Part shown: piece after piece, positions 29,742-38,963 of the stretch
Layout: each line of letters opens with the position of its first letter
How positions within the stretch are numbered: position 1 is the first letter of the stretch
Assembly: GCF_900113605.1 (NCBI RefSeq)
Contig: NZ_FOPY01000004.1
Coordinates: 1-64,000, forward strand
Direction: 5' to 3'
Source of the DNA: Modicisalibacter xianhensis
GTDB lineage: Bacteria; Pseudomonadota; Gammaproteobacteria; Pseudomonadales; Halomonadaceae
Length of the DNA stretch: 64,000 nt
Translations under genes and position numbers: made by a program
Notes under the pieces: generated by a model
Seen by the model: the letters and a program-made list of their open reading frames with translations, nothing else
What the model was told of the DNA's origin: nothing
Database searches by the model: none

Positions 29742-29990
29742 TTGGATAACCTGATCCAGATCGTCAGCATCCTCGCGGCGGCGATTGCCGTTTCCTTCGG
29801 CGCCATTGGCCCGGCGCTCGCCGAGGGGCGGGCCGTTGCCGCCGCCATGGATGCCATCGCCCGTCAGCCCGAATCGGCCGGCACGCTGTCACGAACGCTT
29901 TTCGTGGGGTTGGCGATGATCGAGACAATGGCCATCTACTGTCTGGTCATTGCCGTGCTGGTGCTATTCGCCAACCCTTTCGTCGGGTAA
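29742..29990 (+). CDS. atpE: N-type ATPase c subunit (rotor ring)
   Basis: An 82-residue hairpin of two membrane helices read from a TTG start, with AAGGAG upstream. The ion-binding carboxylate is E61, followed by T62 and Y66 (AMIETMAIYC). Helix 1 has a second carboxylate, E28 (ALAEGRA), where Na+-binding F-type rings have Gln. The loop is the standard ARQPE. N-ATPase rings with this double-carboxylate pattern are known; whether H+ or Na+ is pumped cannot be read from the sequence with certainty. Confidence 0.92.
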   Translation: MDNLIQIVSILAAAIAVSFGAIGPALAEGRAVAAAMDAIARQPESAGTLSRTLFVGLAMIETMAIYCLVIAVLVLFANPFVG

Positions 29991-29994
29991 CCCG

Positions 29995-30744
29995 ATGGCA
30001 CTCGATTGGTGGACCCTGGGGCTGCAGACCCTCAATGTCCTGGTCCTGATCTGGTTGCTGTCACGCTTTCTGCTGAAGCCAATAGCAGCCATCATTGCCG
30101 AGCGTCAGCAGGCGGCCAGCCGTCTGCTTGATGACGCTGCAACAGCGAAGGACGAGGCCCGGCAGATTCGCGATGCCGCCGAACAGGCCCGTGCCGAAGC
30201 CGACCGTCAACGTGCTGCTGCCTTGCACAAGGCCGAACACGACGCCGATCTGGCCCGACGTCAGCGGCTTCAGGAAGCCGGTGCCGAGATCGAGCGCCGC
30301 CATCAGCAAGCGCAGGAAGCCCTTGATGCCGAACAGCAAATGCTCCAGACAGCTATCGAGGCGCGTGCCGGCCAACTGGCCCTCGCCATTGCCGACAAGC
30401 TCATGCAGCGTCTGCCGGCCAGCGCTCGGGTCGAGGGATTCATCGATGGTCTCGTCGAAGGGCTCGAGACGTTACCGGCCGAGACACGCCAAACCCTCTC
30501 CCATCCGGGAGTTTCCCTCCTTCTCAAGGTGCCCAGATCACTGACCGACGCCGAACATGGCGCCTGCAGTGCCGCCCTGCAGCGGGCTCTAGGACACCCG
30601 CTGAAGCTTGAGGTCAGTGTCGACAGTGGATTGATTGCTGGTCTGGAACTGGAAACCGAGCATGCCGCAGTACGCAATAGCCTGCGTGCCGACCTGGCTC
30701 GCCTGGAGACGGAGATGACCCTGAATGACCTCCAACGGCCCTGA
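29995..30744 (+). CDS. atpF: N-type ATPase b subunit, long form
   Basis: A 249-residue b subunit: one N-terminal membrane helix ([18 protein letters not shown]), then a long, charged coiled coil (about residues 40-130). The C-terminal part (about 160-249) appears to take over the delta-subunit role, since N-ATPase operons have no separate atpH and none is present here. The end overlaps atpA by 20 bases. Confidence 0.88.
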   Translation: MALDWWTLGLQTLNVLVLIWLLSRFLLKPIAAIIAERQQAASRLLDDAATAKDEARQIRDAAEQARAEADRQRAAALHKAEHDADLARRQRLQEAGAEIERRHQQAQEALDAEQQMLQTAIEARAGQLALAIADKLMQRLPASARVEGFIDGLVEGLETLPAETRQTLSHPGVSLLLKVPRSLTDAEHGACSAALQRALGHPLKLEVSVDSGLIAGLELETEHAAVRNSLRADLARLETEMTLNDLQRP

Positions 30745-32263
30745 TGCTACTGCCGATGCCTGGCTGGCGCGAAGCCAGGCCGCGCTTGAACGCACCCCTT
30801 TCCGGGTCGAGGTCGGGGAGATCGGACGTGTCAACCAGATCGCCGACGGGATCGCTCGAGTTTCGGGCCTGCCACATGTGAAGCTCAACGAATTGCTGCG
30901 CTTTGCCGATGGCAGTGTGGGCTTTGCCTTGTCGCTCGACGCTGCGTATATCAGTGTTGTGTTACTGGACGATACCGGCGACATCGCAGCCGGCAGCGAG
31001 GTACATGCGACTGGAGAAGTACTGCAAGTCCCGGTCGGCGAGGCCCTGCTCGGGCGTGTCGTGGATCCGCTGGGCCGTCCCCTGGACCGCGATGAACCGA
31101 TCGAACCCGATGGCATGCTGCCGATCGAGCGCCTAGCCCCCGCCATCATCGAACGCGCCTTGGTCAACGAGCCGCTCGATACCGGCATACTTGTCATCGA
31201 CAGCCTGTTTCCGATCGGTCGCGGTCAACGCGAACTGATCATTGGCGACCGCGCCACGGGCAAGACCTCACTGGCTGTCGATACCATCATCAACCAGAAG
31301 CACAGCGATGTGATCTGCGTCTATGTGGCCGTCGGACAACGTGCCCGGGCAGTACAGCAGGTCATCGAGTCGGTGCAACGGCATGGCGATCCGAGCCACT
31401 GTATCTTTGTTGTTGCTGCTGCATCGGCAACCGCCGGGCTCCAGTGGACTGCTCCCTTCGCGGGATTCAGCGTCGCCGAGTACTTCCGGGATCGTGGCCA
31501 GCATGCCTTGGTGGTCATTGATGACCTTAGCCAACATGCCGCCACGCACCGCGAACTCGCCCTGCTGACCCACGAGCCACCGGGCCGCGAAGCCTATCCT
31601 GGTGATATCTTCTATCTGCATGCCCGGCTTCTCGAGCGCGCCGCCAAGCTCAGTACCGAGCGCGGAAGCGGCTCGCTGACAGCGCTACCGATTGCGCAAA
31701 CTGATGCCGGCAATCTTTCTGCCTACATTCCGACCAACCTGATCTCGATTACTGACGGCCAGATCGTGCTCGATGCCCACCTGGCTGCGGCCAATCAACG
31801 GCCTTCCGTGGATGTGGGCCTGTCGGTAAGCCGTGTCGGTGGCAAGGCCCAGCCCCGTGCCTTGCGCGATGTATCAGGACGACTGCGCCTGGAGTATTCA
31901 CAATTTCAGGAACTCGAAATGTTCACGCGTTTCGGGGGGCTGAGTGACGATCACGTCAAACAGCAGATCCTGCGCGGACGTGTCATACGCACCCTGCTTA
32001 CCCAACCACGATTCGACGCCCTGCGCCGCATAGACCAGATTGCCCTGTTGGTCGCCCTGGCCGAGAGTCGCTTCGACACTTATCCGTTGCCCCGCATCGC
32101 CCGGCTACGGGCTCGCCTACCGACCTGGCTGGACGCACGCCTGGGGAATGACATGCCCGAAGCCTCCCGTCTGGCTAACGAACCACTGGATGATTCGTTA
32201 CGCCGTCGGTTGGTCGATGAAGTGCAGGCCTTGGTTGACGATATGGCGAGTCAGGCGACATGA
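30725..32263 (+). CDS. atpA: N-type ATPase alpha subunit
   Basis: A 512-residue alpha subunit with Walker [10 protein letters not shown], the alpha-type [15 protein letters not shown] stretch and [12 protein letters not shown] (Walker B region). It forms the hexameric head with the beta subunit. The start overlaps atpF, and the end overlaps atpG by four bases. Confidence 0.93.
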   Translation: MTSNGPDATADAWLARSQAALERTPFRVEVGEIGRVNQIADGIARVSGLPHVKLNELLRFADGSVGFALSLDAAYISVVLLDDTGDIAAGSEVHATGEVLQVPVGEALLGRVVDPLGRPLDRDEPIEPDGMLPIERLAPAIIERALVNEPLDTGILVIDSLFPIGRGQRELIIGDRATGKTSLAVDTIINQKHSDVICVYVAVGQRARAVQQVIESVQRHGDPSHCIFVVAAASATAGLQWTAPFAGFSVAEYFRDRGQHALVVIDDLSQHAATHRELALLTHEPPGREAYPGDIFYLHARLLERAAKLSTERGSGSLTALPIAQTDAGNLSAYIPTNLISITDGQIVLDAHLAAANQRPSVDVGLSVSRVGGKAQPRALRDVSGRLRLEYSQFQELEMFTRFGGLSDDHVKQQILRGRVIRTLLTQPRFDALRRIDQIALLVALAESRFDTYPLPRIARLRARLPTWLDARLGNDMPEASRLANEPLDDSLRRRLVDEVQALVDDMASQAT

Positions 32264-33105
32264 GCGGTCGCCTGAACGACGTTACCACGCATCTCGGCAC
32301 AACCCACGAGCTCGGCCTGGTTATCGCCGCCATGCGCGGTATCGCTGTCGCACGCACCCGTGAAGCCCATCAATACCTGCAGGGCATCCGCACCTATGCC
32401 GACACCATTGGCACGGCTATCGGCGAGGCCTTGACGCTACTCGACGTTGCGGAGCGACCGACTGCTTCCTCGGCAGGCACTCAACGACACCTGCGCATCG
32501 TGCTTTGTGCCGAGCAGGGCTTTGCCGGCAGCTTCAGCGAGCGCATTCTGAACATGGCGCTCGAATCGGAACCCGACGCAGAAGATCTATTGTTTGTGGT
32601 GGGTGAGCGCGGCCTGACGCTGACAGCGGAACAAGCAATGACCCCCGCATGGTCAGCGGCCATGGCCATCCACCCCGACGCGATGCCCGCACTGGCCGGA
32701 AGCATTGCCAACGCCCTCTATGCGGCACTCGACGATGCTATTCCCACCCGTGTGACACTCGTTCATGGACTTCCCGGTGGCACCGAGATCCAGCCCATCG
32801 TTAGCCGCCTGCTGTTGCCATTCGACTATTCGCGCTTCCCCATTGCAAGCCAGGCTCGATCACCGTATGTCACGCTGCCCCCTCCCCAACTGATTACCAG
32901 TTTGGCGGAAGAATATATCTATGCGGAACTGCACGAAGCCTTGATGTTGTCCTTTGCCGCAGAAAATGAAGCTCGCATGCAATCCATGGTGGCTGCGCAA
33001 GGCAATATCGAGCAACGACGCGATACCCTGCTGGCCGAATTTCGGCGCTTACGGCAGGAAGAGATTACAGAGGAGATCATTGAACTATCCGCCATAAGAT
33101 TTTGA
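32260..33105 (+). CDS. atpG: N-type ATPase gamma subunit
   Basis: A 281-residue central-stalk gamma subunit, somewhat divergent. The N-terminal helix has the [20 protein letters not shown] pattern, and the C-terminal helix ends [31 protein letters not shown]. It is the last gene of the run that began at 21626. About 170 bases of spacer with no clear terminator separate it from the convergent glgX. Confidence 0.88.
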   Translation: MSGRLNDVTTHLGTTHELGLVIAAMRGIAVARTREAHQYLQGIRTYADTIGTAIGEALTLLDVAERPTASSAGTQRHLRIVLCAEQGFAGSFSERILNMALESEPDAEDLLFVVGERGLTLTAEQAMTPAWSAAMAIHPDAMPALAGSIANALYAALDDAIPTRVTLVHGLPGGTEIQPIVSRLLLPFDYSRFPIASQARSPYVTLPPPQLITSLAEEYIYAELHEALMLSFAAENEARMQSMVAAQGNIEQRRDTLLAEFRRLRQEEITEEIIELSAIRF

Positions 33106-33277
33106 AATTCTTACTATGTTCTGTTTGAAAAATTCCTGCGCTCAACCATATAGTTTTAAAAAACGACTCAAGGTACTCATTTACTCATGTAAGCGCGAGC
33201 CCAGTCCGTCTTTCGTCAATTTTGCCTTTTCTGGCTACCGCTCGCCGGCTTTTTAGACAGAATTCCAAAGAACATGC

Positions 33278-35347
33278 TTATTTTGCTATCAGTATTGCGC
33301 TGGATCGCATGCTGAGTTGATAACTGGACGTAATTTCCAGCATATCGTCTGCCCCCACTATCAACGGGACCTGCTGGGCTTCGTGACCGGTATCCACTAC
33401 GAGACGCCACTGCATACCAGATGCTACGGGGGGCAAGTGGAAATCCACGGCATCCATACCGGCGTTGAACATCAGGAGTAGCGCATGCTCTGCCTCCTCT
33501 CGAATGAAGCAGGCGCATTGCTTTGCGTGGGGGTGATGCCACTCGGGGGGGCCACCCTGCGGTCCAAGCCAGAGGATCTCCTCGCTTGTGTAGAAGCTTT
33601 CCCTGCTCAAGACCGGGTGGGCATGCCGGAAAGCAATCAGGCGCTGTACAAAGCGGAAAAGCTCCGCATGTGTTTCCAGACGATGCCAGTCATACCAACT
33701 CGTCTCGTTATCCTGGCAGTAGGCATTGTTATTTCCCTGCTGCGTGCGGCGAAACTCGTCGCCGCCAAGCAGCATCGGCACGCCGCGTGAAATGAACAGA
33801 GTCAGCAGGAAGTTCTTTATCTGTCGCTCCCGCATCATCTCGATAATGGCATCGGTGGTTTCCCCCTCCGTACCGTAGTTCGCACTATAGTTATCATCGG
33901 TGCCGTCATAATTGTGTTCACCGTTGGCTTCATTGTGCTTCCTGCTGTAACTCACCAAATCATTGAGCGTGAAGCCATCGTGGCAAGTCACGTAGTTGAT
34001 GCTGTTATCGGGCTCCTTTCCCGATGCCGCATAAATATCGGCGCTTCCACAAATACGGCTCGCAAACGCTCCAAGCATGCCCTCGTCGCCTCGCCAGAAA
34101 CGCCTGATATCATCCCGGTACCGGCTGTTCCATTCTGACCAACGCTGCTCGGAAAAGTTACCCAGCTCATAGGCCCCGGCGATATCCCACGCTTCGGCGA
34201 TGAGTTTGACGTCTCGTAGCACGGGGTCTTCGGCGATCTGTGCGGGAAGTGGCGCGTGGGCCAACAGCTTGCCATCGCAGCCTCGGCCAAGGATCGATGC
34301 CAGGTCAAACCGGAACCCATCCACATGCATTTCCACGACCCAATAACGCAAGACATCGAGTATATAGTTACGCACGACCGGGTGATTGGCGTTGAACGTA
34401 TTGCCGGTTCCCGCATAATTTTTGTAGTGACGCTTGTCATCGGCCAGCATGTAGTAAATGGCGTTGTCGATTCCGCGAAAGTTCAGGGTGGGACCCAACT
34501 CATTGCCTTCCGCCGTATGGTTAAGTACCACGTCCAGTATCACTTCGATACCCGCCTGATGCAGTGCTCTCACCAAGGCTTTAAATTCCAACACCTGTTG
34601 CCGCTGGCTCCCGGCACTACTGTAGGAAGCTTTTGGGGCAAAGTAACCCACCGAGTTGTATCCCCAATAATTGTGGGCGGTAAACGGCTGTCCTGTCACT
34701 GGATGGATCTCGGGGAGTTGGCGCTCGTTGAACTCGTGCACCGGCAACAATTCCAGTGCCGTCACGCCCAATTCCTTCAGGTAGGGGATCTTTTCCATCA
34801 GGCCGCGATAGGTGCCGGGATGTGCCGTCTTAGCGCTCGGATGCCGAGTGAAGCCACGCACATGGACTTCGTAGATGACTGTCTTCGACCAAGAGTGGCG
34901 GAGCGGTAGGTCATGCTGCCAGTCAAAGCTACTGTCCGTGACGATACATTTCGGCATGGAGCCTGCGTTGTCGAGTTTGGAGGGCGACAGATCCCCTTCC
35001 GAAGGATCGTATCCCCGCGCCGGCCCGTAATCCCAGTCGGAATGTAGCGTCATTGCCCGCGCGTAGGGATCCAAGAGCAGTTTATGGAAGTTGAACCGGT
35101 GCCCCTTCTCAGGCTGGTAAGGGCCATCAAGCCGATAGGCATACAATTGGCCCGGCCGAATGTCGTTCACCCAGACATGCCACACATCGCCAGTACGGTT
35201 GCGGCCCGGATCGAGACTGACCACTCTGGCAGGCTCGGCATCTTCGGGAAGTTCGAAAAGTTCCAGATGAACGCGACTGGCATGACGACTGAAAAGCGCA
35301 AAATTGACTCCACCCCCATGGAAGTGGGCCCCCATAGGCAGCGGCAC
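33278..35347 (-). CDS. glgX: Glycogen debranching enzyme (GH13, isoamylase type)
   Basis: A 689-residue GlgX. The N-terminal CBM48-like domain (GAHFHGGGVNFALFSRHA) is followed by the GH13 barrel: DVVLNHTAEGN (region I), DGFRFDLASILG with the nucleophile Asp, LIAEAWDIAG with the acid Glu, and TCHDGFTLNDL. It removes alpha-1,6 branches from glycogen limit dextrin. The frame continues upstream (RSVPLPMG), and a GTG at 35359 is an alternative start. The outer-membrane protein gene ends 54 bases upstream and may share the transcript. A glucan phosphorylase is encoded at 48468. Confidence 0.92.
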   Translation of the reverse strand: MPLPMGAHFHGGGVNFALFSRHASRVHLELFELPEDAEPARVVSLDPGRNRTGDVWHVWVNDIRPGQLYAYRLDGPYQPEKGHRFNFHKLLLDPYARAMTLHSDWDYGPARGYDPSEGDLSPSKLDNAGSMPKCIVTDSSFDWQHDLPLRHSWSKTVIYEVHVRGFTRHPSAKTAHPGTYRGLMEKIPYLKELGVTALELLPVHEFNERQLPEIHPVTGQPFTAHNYWGYNSVGYFAPKASYSSAGSQRQQVLEFKALVRALHQAGIEVILDVVLNHTAEGNELGPTLNFRGIDNAIYYMLADDKRHYKNYAGTGNTFNANHPVVRNYILDVLRYWVVEMHVDGFRFDLASILGRGCDGKLLAHAPLPAQIAEDPVLRDVKLIAEAWDIAGAYELGNFSEQRWSEWNSRYRDDIRRFWRGDEGMLGAFASRICGSADIYAASGKEPDNSINYVTCHDGFTLNDLVSYSRKHNEANGEHNYDGTDDNYSANYGTEGETTDAIIEMMRERQIKNFLLTLFISRGVPMLLGGDEFRRTQQGNNNAYCQDNETSWYDWHRLETHAELFRFVQRLIAFRHAHPVLSRESFYTSEEILWLGPQGGPPEWHHPHAKQCACFIREEAEHALLLMFNAGMDAVDFHLPPVASGMQWRLVVDTGHEAQQVPLIVGADDMLEITSSYQLSMRSSAILIAK

Positions 35348-35401
35348 ACTTCTTGCACTTCGGTCAAATCCGCAACAGGCTCGGCAGCCTTCGTAAGTCG
35401 A

Positions 35402-35926
35402 TCAACGAAAATGATAGACGACGCCTATACTGATTGCATCGAATATAGCGTCTGACGTATCCGTGTAACGCATGTAGTCGGCATTGATTGCCAGGTTTGG
35501 GGCAACACCCAACTCTGCCCCGAACCCACCCGATAGGTCGACAACATTGTCATCGCCGGGGGAAAAATCACCGTCGAGCATACTAACCCCAAGCAAGCCA
35601 TAAAGATGCAGGGCACGATCGATGGGTAGTATCAGCTTTCCATAGGCACCTGCCAGATAGTCCAGGTCCCCTTTCGTACGCCCTTCATCATCAGCGCCGC
35701 CCACCGCAAGGTGGCCTTCCACGCCAATAAAGTCGTTGAACAACCCCCCGGCACGCAGCCGTAACCCAAGATCGTAGACGGCAGGAGCCCCTTCGGGGTC
35801 GTACTCCCAGAAAAAGGCATCGGCAGCAGCATACTTTTCTTTGTGGCTCCCATGGTAGGCATGCGCAGTTGTCGCAAATAACCCAAAGCACAGCAAGGCA
35901 CCACCGAACATCATGATTTTTTTCAT
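35402..35926 (-). CDS. Outer-membrane beta-barrel protein with signal peptide
   Basis: 174 residues starting MKKIMMFGGALLCFGLFATT, with a probable signal-peptidase cut after THA (AHA-Y). The mature part alternates in the way of an eight-stranded barrel (VYDLGLRLRAGGLF, LAGAYGKLILP, LHLYGLLGVSML, FGAELGVAPNLAINADYM) and ends in YHFR, with the aromatic/polar end of outer-membrane proteins. It resembles YfaZ or the OmpA-like transmembrane family. AAGGA precedes the ATG at 35926. The substrate or role is unknown. Confidence 0.78.
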   Translation of the reverse strand: MKKIMMFGGALLCFGLFATTAHAYHGSHKEKYAAADAFFWEYDPEGAPAVYDLGLRLRAGGLFNDFIGVEGHLAVGGADDEGRTKGDLDYLAGAYGKLILPIDRALHLYGLLGVSMLDGDFSPGDDNVVDLSGGFGAELGVAPNLAINADYMRYTDTSDAIFDAISIGVVYHFR

Positions 35927-36119
35927 GGTCCTTATCACCTCATGGCAGTTCCCGTATACCCTATGCACTCTTGCTTTACCTACTAGTTAATATATAACCA
36001 AGACAAACTACCCAACACACAGAAACACACAATCCTTGCTTAGCATCAAACTATTAAAAAGCTATGGCTAATTTAAATAAATCCAATTAAATGCATGCAG
36101 TGACAACCGCAGATAGTTC

Positions 36120-36133
36120 ATGATGAGCATCAA
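36120..36133 (+). promoter_or_regulatory. FNR-like box between divergent genes
   Basis: ATGAT-GAGC-ATCAA matches nine of ten FNR consensus positions. It lies in the 297-base AT-rich spacer between the outer-membrane gene (minus) and the ferritin-like gene (plus). For the plus direction TATAAA at 36151-36156 is a plausible -10. Confidence 0.5.
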
Positions 36134-36223
36134 GAAAAGGGCAATTTAATTATAAACCACACCAATCAACCGCTAACCTTTACTTCATGAAGTATGTGCA
36201 AAAGGATACTTTAGGTTCTTATC

Positions 36224-36748
36224 ATGCAAAGCAAAGTTTCGGCCATGAGGGATCCTGTTTCCGATACGCTCAACCAGGCGATCGAACACGAATTTAGCGA
36301 AATGAAGCGCTATCATTTACTGGCGTTGCGCTATGTCACGTTTCGACCCAGCTTGTCCAGACAAATGAATAGTTTGGCCATCGAGTGCCAAGGTCGCCTG
36401 GATAGGCTCGTGGACGCGGACATCACTCATACAGATGCCGTTTATTGCGATAGCTTCTTGTCATTGCCCCTGATGTCCACTGTCACGTTGAAAGGCAAGC
36501 ATTTCTTCGTTTTCACCGAAGCAATGGCGTTTCAACTGCTGGACGAGGCGCATTTCCTGGCTCACCGCTCTTTACATCAGTATCAGGCATGGGCTAACCG
36601 CCTCAGCCAAGGGGATCTAGGCGCCTTGCTCAGTGACATTCTTGCCCAAAAGGGTGCCGAGTGCAGAGTTCTGCATGTCTACCAGACTCAATGGCCCGAG
36701 GCTTCTCCTTGTCTCGCGGCTTGGCCACATGCCTGCGATGGAAGGTAA
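36224..36748 (+). CDS. Ferritin-like helical protein, function unknown
   Basis: A 174-residue protein (MQSKVSAMRDPVSDTLNQAI). Features of a four-helix ferritin-like bundle are EHEFSEMKRYHLLAL near the N-terminus and MAFQLLDEAHFLAHRSLHQYQ later, each with E-x-x-H-like spacing that could bind a metal. No full diiron motif can be proven. An ATG at 36245 is an alternative start. It stands alone between the FNR-like box and a terminator. I do not recognise a named family. Confidence 0.6.
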   Translation: MQSKVSAMRDPVSDTLNQAIEHEFSEMKRYHLLALRYVTFRPSLSRQMNSLAIECQGRLDRLVDADITHTDAVYCDSFLSLPLMSTVTLKGKHFFVFTEAMAFQLLDEAHFLAHRSLHQYQAWANRLSQGDLGALLSDILAQKGAECRVLHVYQTQWPEASPCLAAWPHACDGR

Positions 36749-36763
36749 TGATACACAGCAAGG

Positions 36764-36788
36764 ACAAGGGGGCTAGTCGCCCCCTTGT
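36764..36788. terminator. Bidirectional terminator
   Basis: ACAAGGGGG (36764-36772) pairs with CCCCCTTGT (36780-36788); T-rich sequence follows on the plus strand. It separates the convergent ferritin-like and phasin genes. Confidence 0.8.
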
Positions 36789-36813
36789 TGTGACTCGTTA
36801 TCCCGCCAGTGTC

Positions 36814-37362
36814 TCATGCCCGGCTTTTGCCTTGCCTGGAAGACGAACTCTCGGCACTGCTTCGAGACGTTGCGGACCTGCCGGACTCAGCCGATTTGGA
36901 AGCAGCAGATGCAGTGGCTTCCTTGGTAGCCTCCGCCTCGTTCTCGGCAGCTTCCGACGCCTTATCTATCGCCTTATCGACTACCTGCTTGCTGGCTTCG
37001 TTGATATGATTGGACAAATCCTCGACCTGATGGGCAACCTGGCTCCCCGCTTCGGAGAACGCCTGGTTCAATTCATCCCGAAACTCCGTGCTCAGATCGG
37101 CCATGGTTCGAAAGTCACTCATCATCTGGTCGACCCATGTACTGAATAGATCGCCGTAATGCTGGGCATCGCCAATGTCCCGCGAGCCATTGGCCAACTT
37201 CAGCTGCTCGGTACCCAAATGACTGTAACGTTGCATGGCCTCCAACTGAAAATTAATGGTCTTTTGCATATTGTCGATCATGACATTGTTGACCCTGGCC
37301 CACGGTTCGAAGGCATTGAGGGCCTGATCGAAATAGCTGCCGATATTTTGTTCGCGTTGCAT
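36814..37362 (-). CDS. Phasin-family PHA granule protein with Ala/Ser-rich tail
   Basis: A 182-residue protein. Residues about 1-115 are amphipathic helices typical of phasins (FDQALNAFEPWARVNNVMID, FQLEAMQRYSHLGTEQL, MADLSTEFRDELNQAFSE). From about residue 125 the chain becomes a low-complexity stretch of A, S, E, K and T ending RQGKSRA, like the DNA-binding or unfolded tails of PhaF/PhaM-type proteins. It probably coats PHA granules made by the PhaC at 22516. An imperfect FNR-like palindrome lies upstream at 37505. Confidence 0.75.
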   Translation of the reverse strand: MQREQNIGSYFDQALNAFEPWARVNNVMIDNMQKTINFQLEAMQRYSHLGTEQLKLANGSRDIGDAQHYGDLFSTWVDQMMSDFRTMADLSTEFRDELNQAFSEAGSQVAHQVEDLSNHINEASKQVVDKAIDKASEAAENEAEATKEATASAASKSAESGRSATSRSSAESSSSRQGKSRA

Positions 37363-37504
37363 GTCAACCTCCTGTAGAAAAATTACAATACTGTTGCAAG
37401 AGTTATATTATAGACAAATAGACAAAGGTAACTTAGCGTTATTTAAACCACACCCCTCAGTCGTGCCACGCACCTATTGTGTGGCAAAAAAGGGAGTAGT
37501 CTCC

Positions 37505-37518
37505 TTGACGCAAGTCAT
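37505..37518 (-). promoter_or_regulatory. FNR/DNR-like palindrome before the phasin gene
   Basis: TTGAC-GCAA-GTCAT is near the variant TTGAC-N4-GTCAA. At -41.5 for the minus-strand phasin gene, CACAAT at 37476-37481 (read on the minus strand) would be the -10. Only part of the consensus is kept, so the call is tentative. Confidence 0.3.
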
Positions 37519-37588
37519 GAAAACCAACTGCAATTACTTTTCTTAAATAACAAGATATGCTTATAGACAGAAAAATTAGATAGCTTTT

Positions 37589-38290
37589 TTATTTTTCAGG
37601 CTCAGCAATATTGATTAAAGCGTCGTAATCCTTGATACAGTAGTCATGACCATGTGCTGTTAGAACCCCAGATTGTTGAAATCGGCTAATCAGACGGCTG
37701 GTGGTTTCAAATGCCATGCATAGATAATTGGCAATATCACACCGGGTCATCGGTAGCCTGAACTGATAGGGAGAAAATCCCTGGGCCTTGAAACTATTGG
37801 ACATGGTCAGAAAGAATCGCGCTAATCGAACATCCGAGGCCTGGCTCATCATGTGCCGCATACGTGTACGTTCCCGCTGCATAGCTCGGCTTAGATAACA
37901 TAGCAATTGCAAATGATTCTCCTGCGCGCCAGGAAACTCCTCGAGCCGTGCAAACGGGATCTGGATCAGGCCGACAGTCTCCAATGCCGTGACTTTTCCT
38001 AAGTATCGCTTGTCTTCAATGGCATCGAGACCAATGACATCATCAGGTAGGAAAAAGTGTGTGATTTGTTCATCGCCGCTCTTGTCTCGATGACTTTGCT
38101 TTAACATGCCACAGCGGACAATATACAAGCCATGGAAGTTTTCATCTTGCTTGACAAGCACTTGCTTTCTTCTGAGTGCAGGCAGCGAACGGCAGGCGTC
38201 TCGGAGGGCATCAGTTTCAGTAAAACCAGCAGTTTTCCCCGTCGAGAGCTGATTGAACAGGCTGGCTGTTCTTGGCTGCGCCATCTTCAT
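37589..38290 (-). CDS. FNR-type regulator without the N-terminal Fe-S cysteines
   Basis: A 233-residue Crp/Fnr regulator. The C-terminal helix-turn-helix (MTRCDIANYLCMAFETTSRLISRF) keeps the E-x2-SR recognition residues of FNR (ETTSR), so it should bind TTGAT-N4-ATCAA sites. FNR itself needs a cluster of four cysteines; here only C33 lies in the N-terminal part and C60 in the beta roll (YIVRCGML), so an oxygen-labile 4Fe-4S cluster of the usual kind is not expected. It may sense something else or act as a constitutive or antagonist reader. AAGGAG before the ATG supports 38290. The zinc-ribbon gene lies 39 bases upstream in the same direction. Confidence 0.85.
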   Translation of the reverse strand: MKMAQPRTASLFNQLSTGKTAGFTETDALRDACRSLPALRRKQVLVKQDENFHGLYIVRCGMLKQSHRDKSGDEQITHFFLPDDVIGLDAIEDKRYLGKVTALETVGLIQIPFARLEEFPGAQENHLQLLCYLSRAMQRERTRMRHMMSQASDVRLARFFLTMSNSFKAQGFSPYQFRLPMTRCDIANYLCMAFETTSRLISRFQQSGVLTAHGHDYCIKDYDALINIAEPEK

Positions 38291-38329
38291 GCTCGGCAGC
38301 TCCTTCTATATCCGCTCAAGCATTGCGCC

Positions 38330-38572
38330 TTAGTGATCACTAGCGCTCGTATAATGTGACCCGATGAAACTTAATTCTTTCATCCATTTGACTGCTAACA
38401 CCGTGGATACGACGGGCTCAGCCAGAATTTGAAACTCGCTATGCTGGCAATGCGGGCAGGCAGGCAAGGGGAACCCTACCGAGGCGTAGACCATACCTTG
38501 ACAGCGTCGACACTCAAAAAGACGCCGACTCTGCTCAACACCACCAGCCTTGTTGTACACACCCTGTATCAT
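38330..38572 (-). CDS. Small zinc-ribbon protein
   Basis: An 80-residue protein read from 38572, where AAGGGGGGGAGAGA gives a very strong ribosome-binding site; a longer frame to 38602 lacks one. It has a CxxC-x14-CxxC ribbon: FECRRCQGMVYASVG and ACPHCQHSEF. It resembles the C-terminal ribbon of DUF1451-type proteins. The role is unknown. It probably forms an operon with the FNR-type regulator gene 39 bases downstream. Confidence 0.7.
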   Translation of the reverse strand: MIQGVYNKAGGVEQSRRLFECRRCQGMVYASVGFPLPACPHCQHSEFQILAEPVVSTVLAVKWMKELSFIGSHYTSASDH

Positions 38573-38963
38573 TCTCTCCCCCCTTGCACAACTAACATAC
38601 AAACCAACAACTAATCATTTTCGTCATGACAGCGGAGCTTATCCGCGCCTGACTCAACAAATGTTAACTACGCATCTAACTAATTAACTACACTTCTAAC
38701 TAAAAAGCATGTTTTCCCAGCTGCTACTAGTTAATCAAAGCCTCTCTTGCACCTACTTTTAGTGCAAACTTAAATTAATCTCAACCCTTGGCGCAAAAAG
38801 TTACAAAACAAAATCACCTACAAGAAACGGCAATGAAAATATAATGTTTATCGTCTCCTTTAAGTGACAAAAAAGCCGAACTGTCGCCACACACAATCTA
38901 AGCAAATTCGAATAATTAAATTCAAACCAAAGTTTGCTGTCGCATTTTAAAGACGACCACATA
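38573..38963. other. AT-rich intergenic region with a 19-base direct repeat
   Basis: No gene is seen in these 391 bases. TTAACTACGCATCTAACTA (38665-38683) is followed at a 20-base period by TTAACTACACTTCTAACTA (38685-38703), with two mismatches. The repeat lies upstream of the zinc-ribbon gene and could be a regulator site. The rest is AT-rich. Confidence 0.5.
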
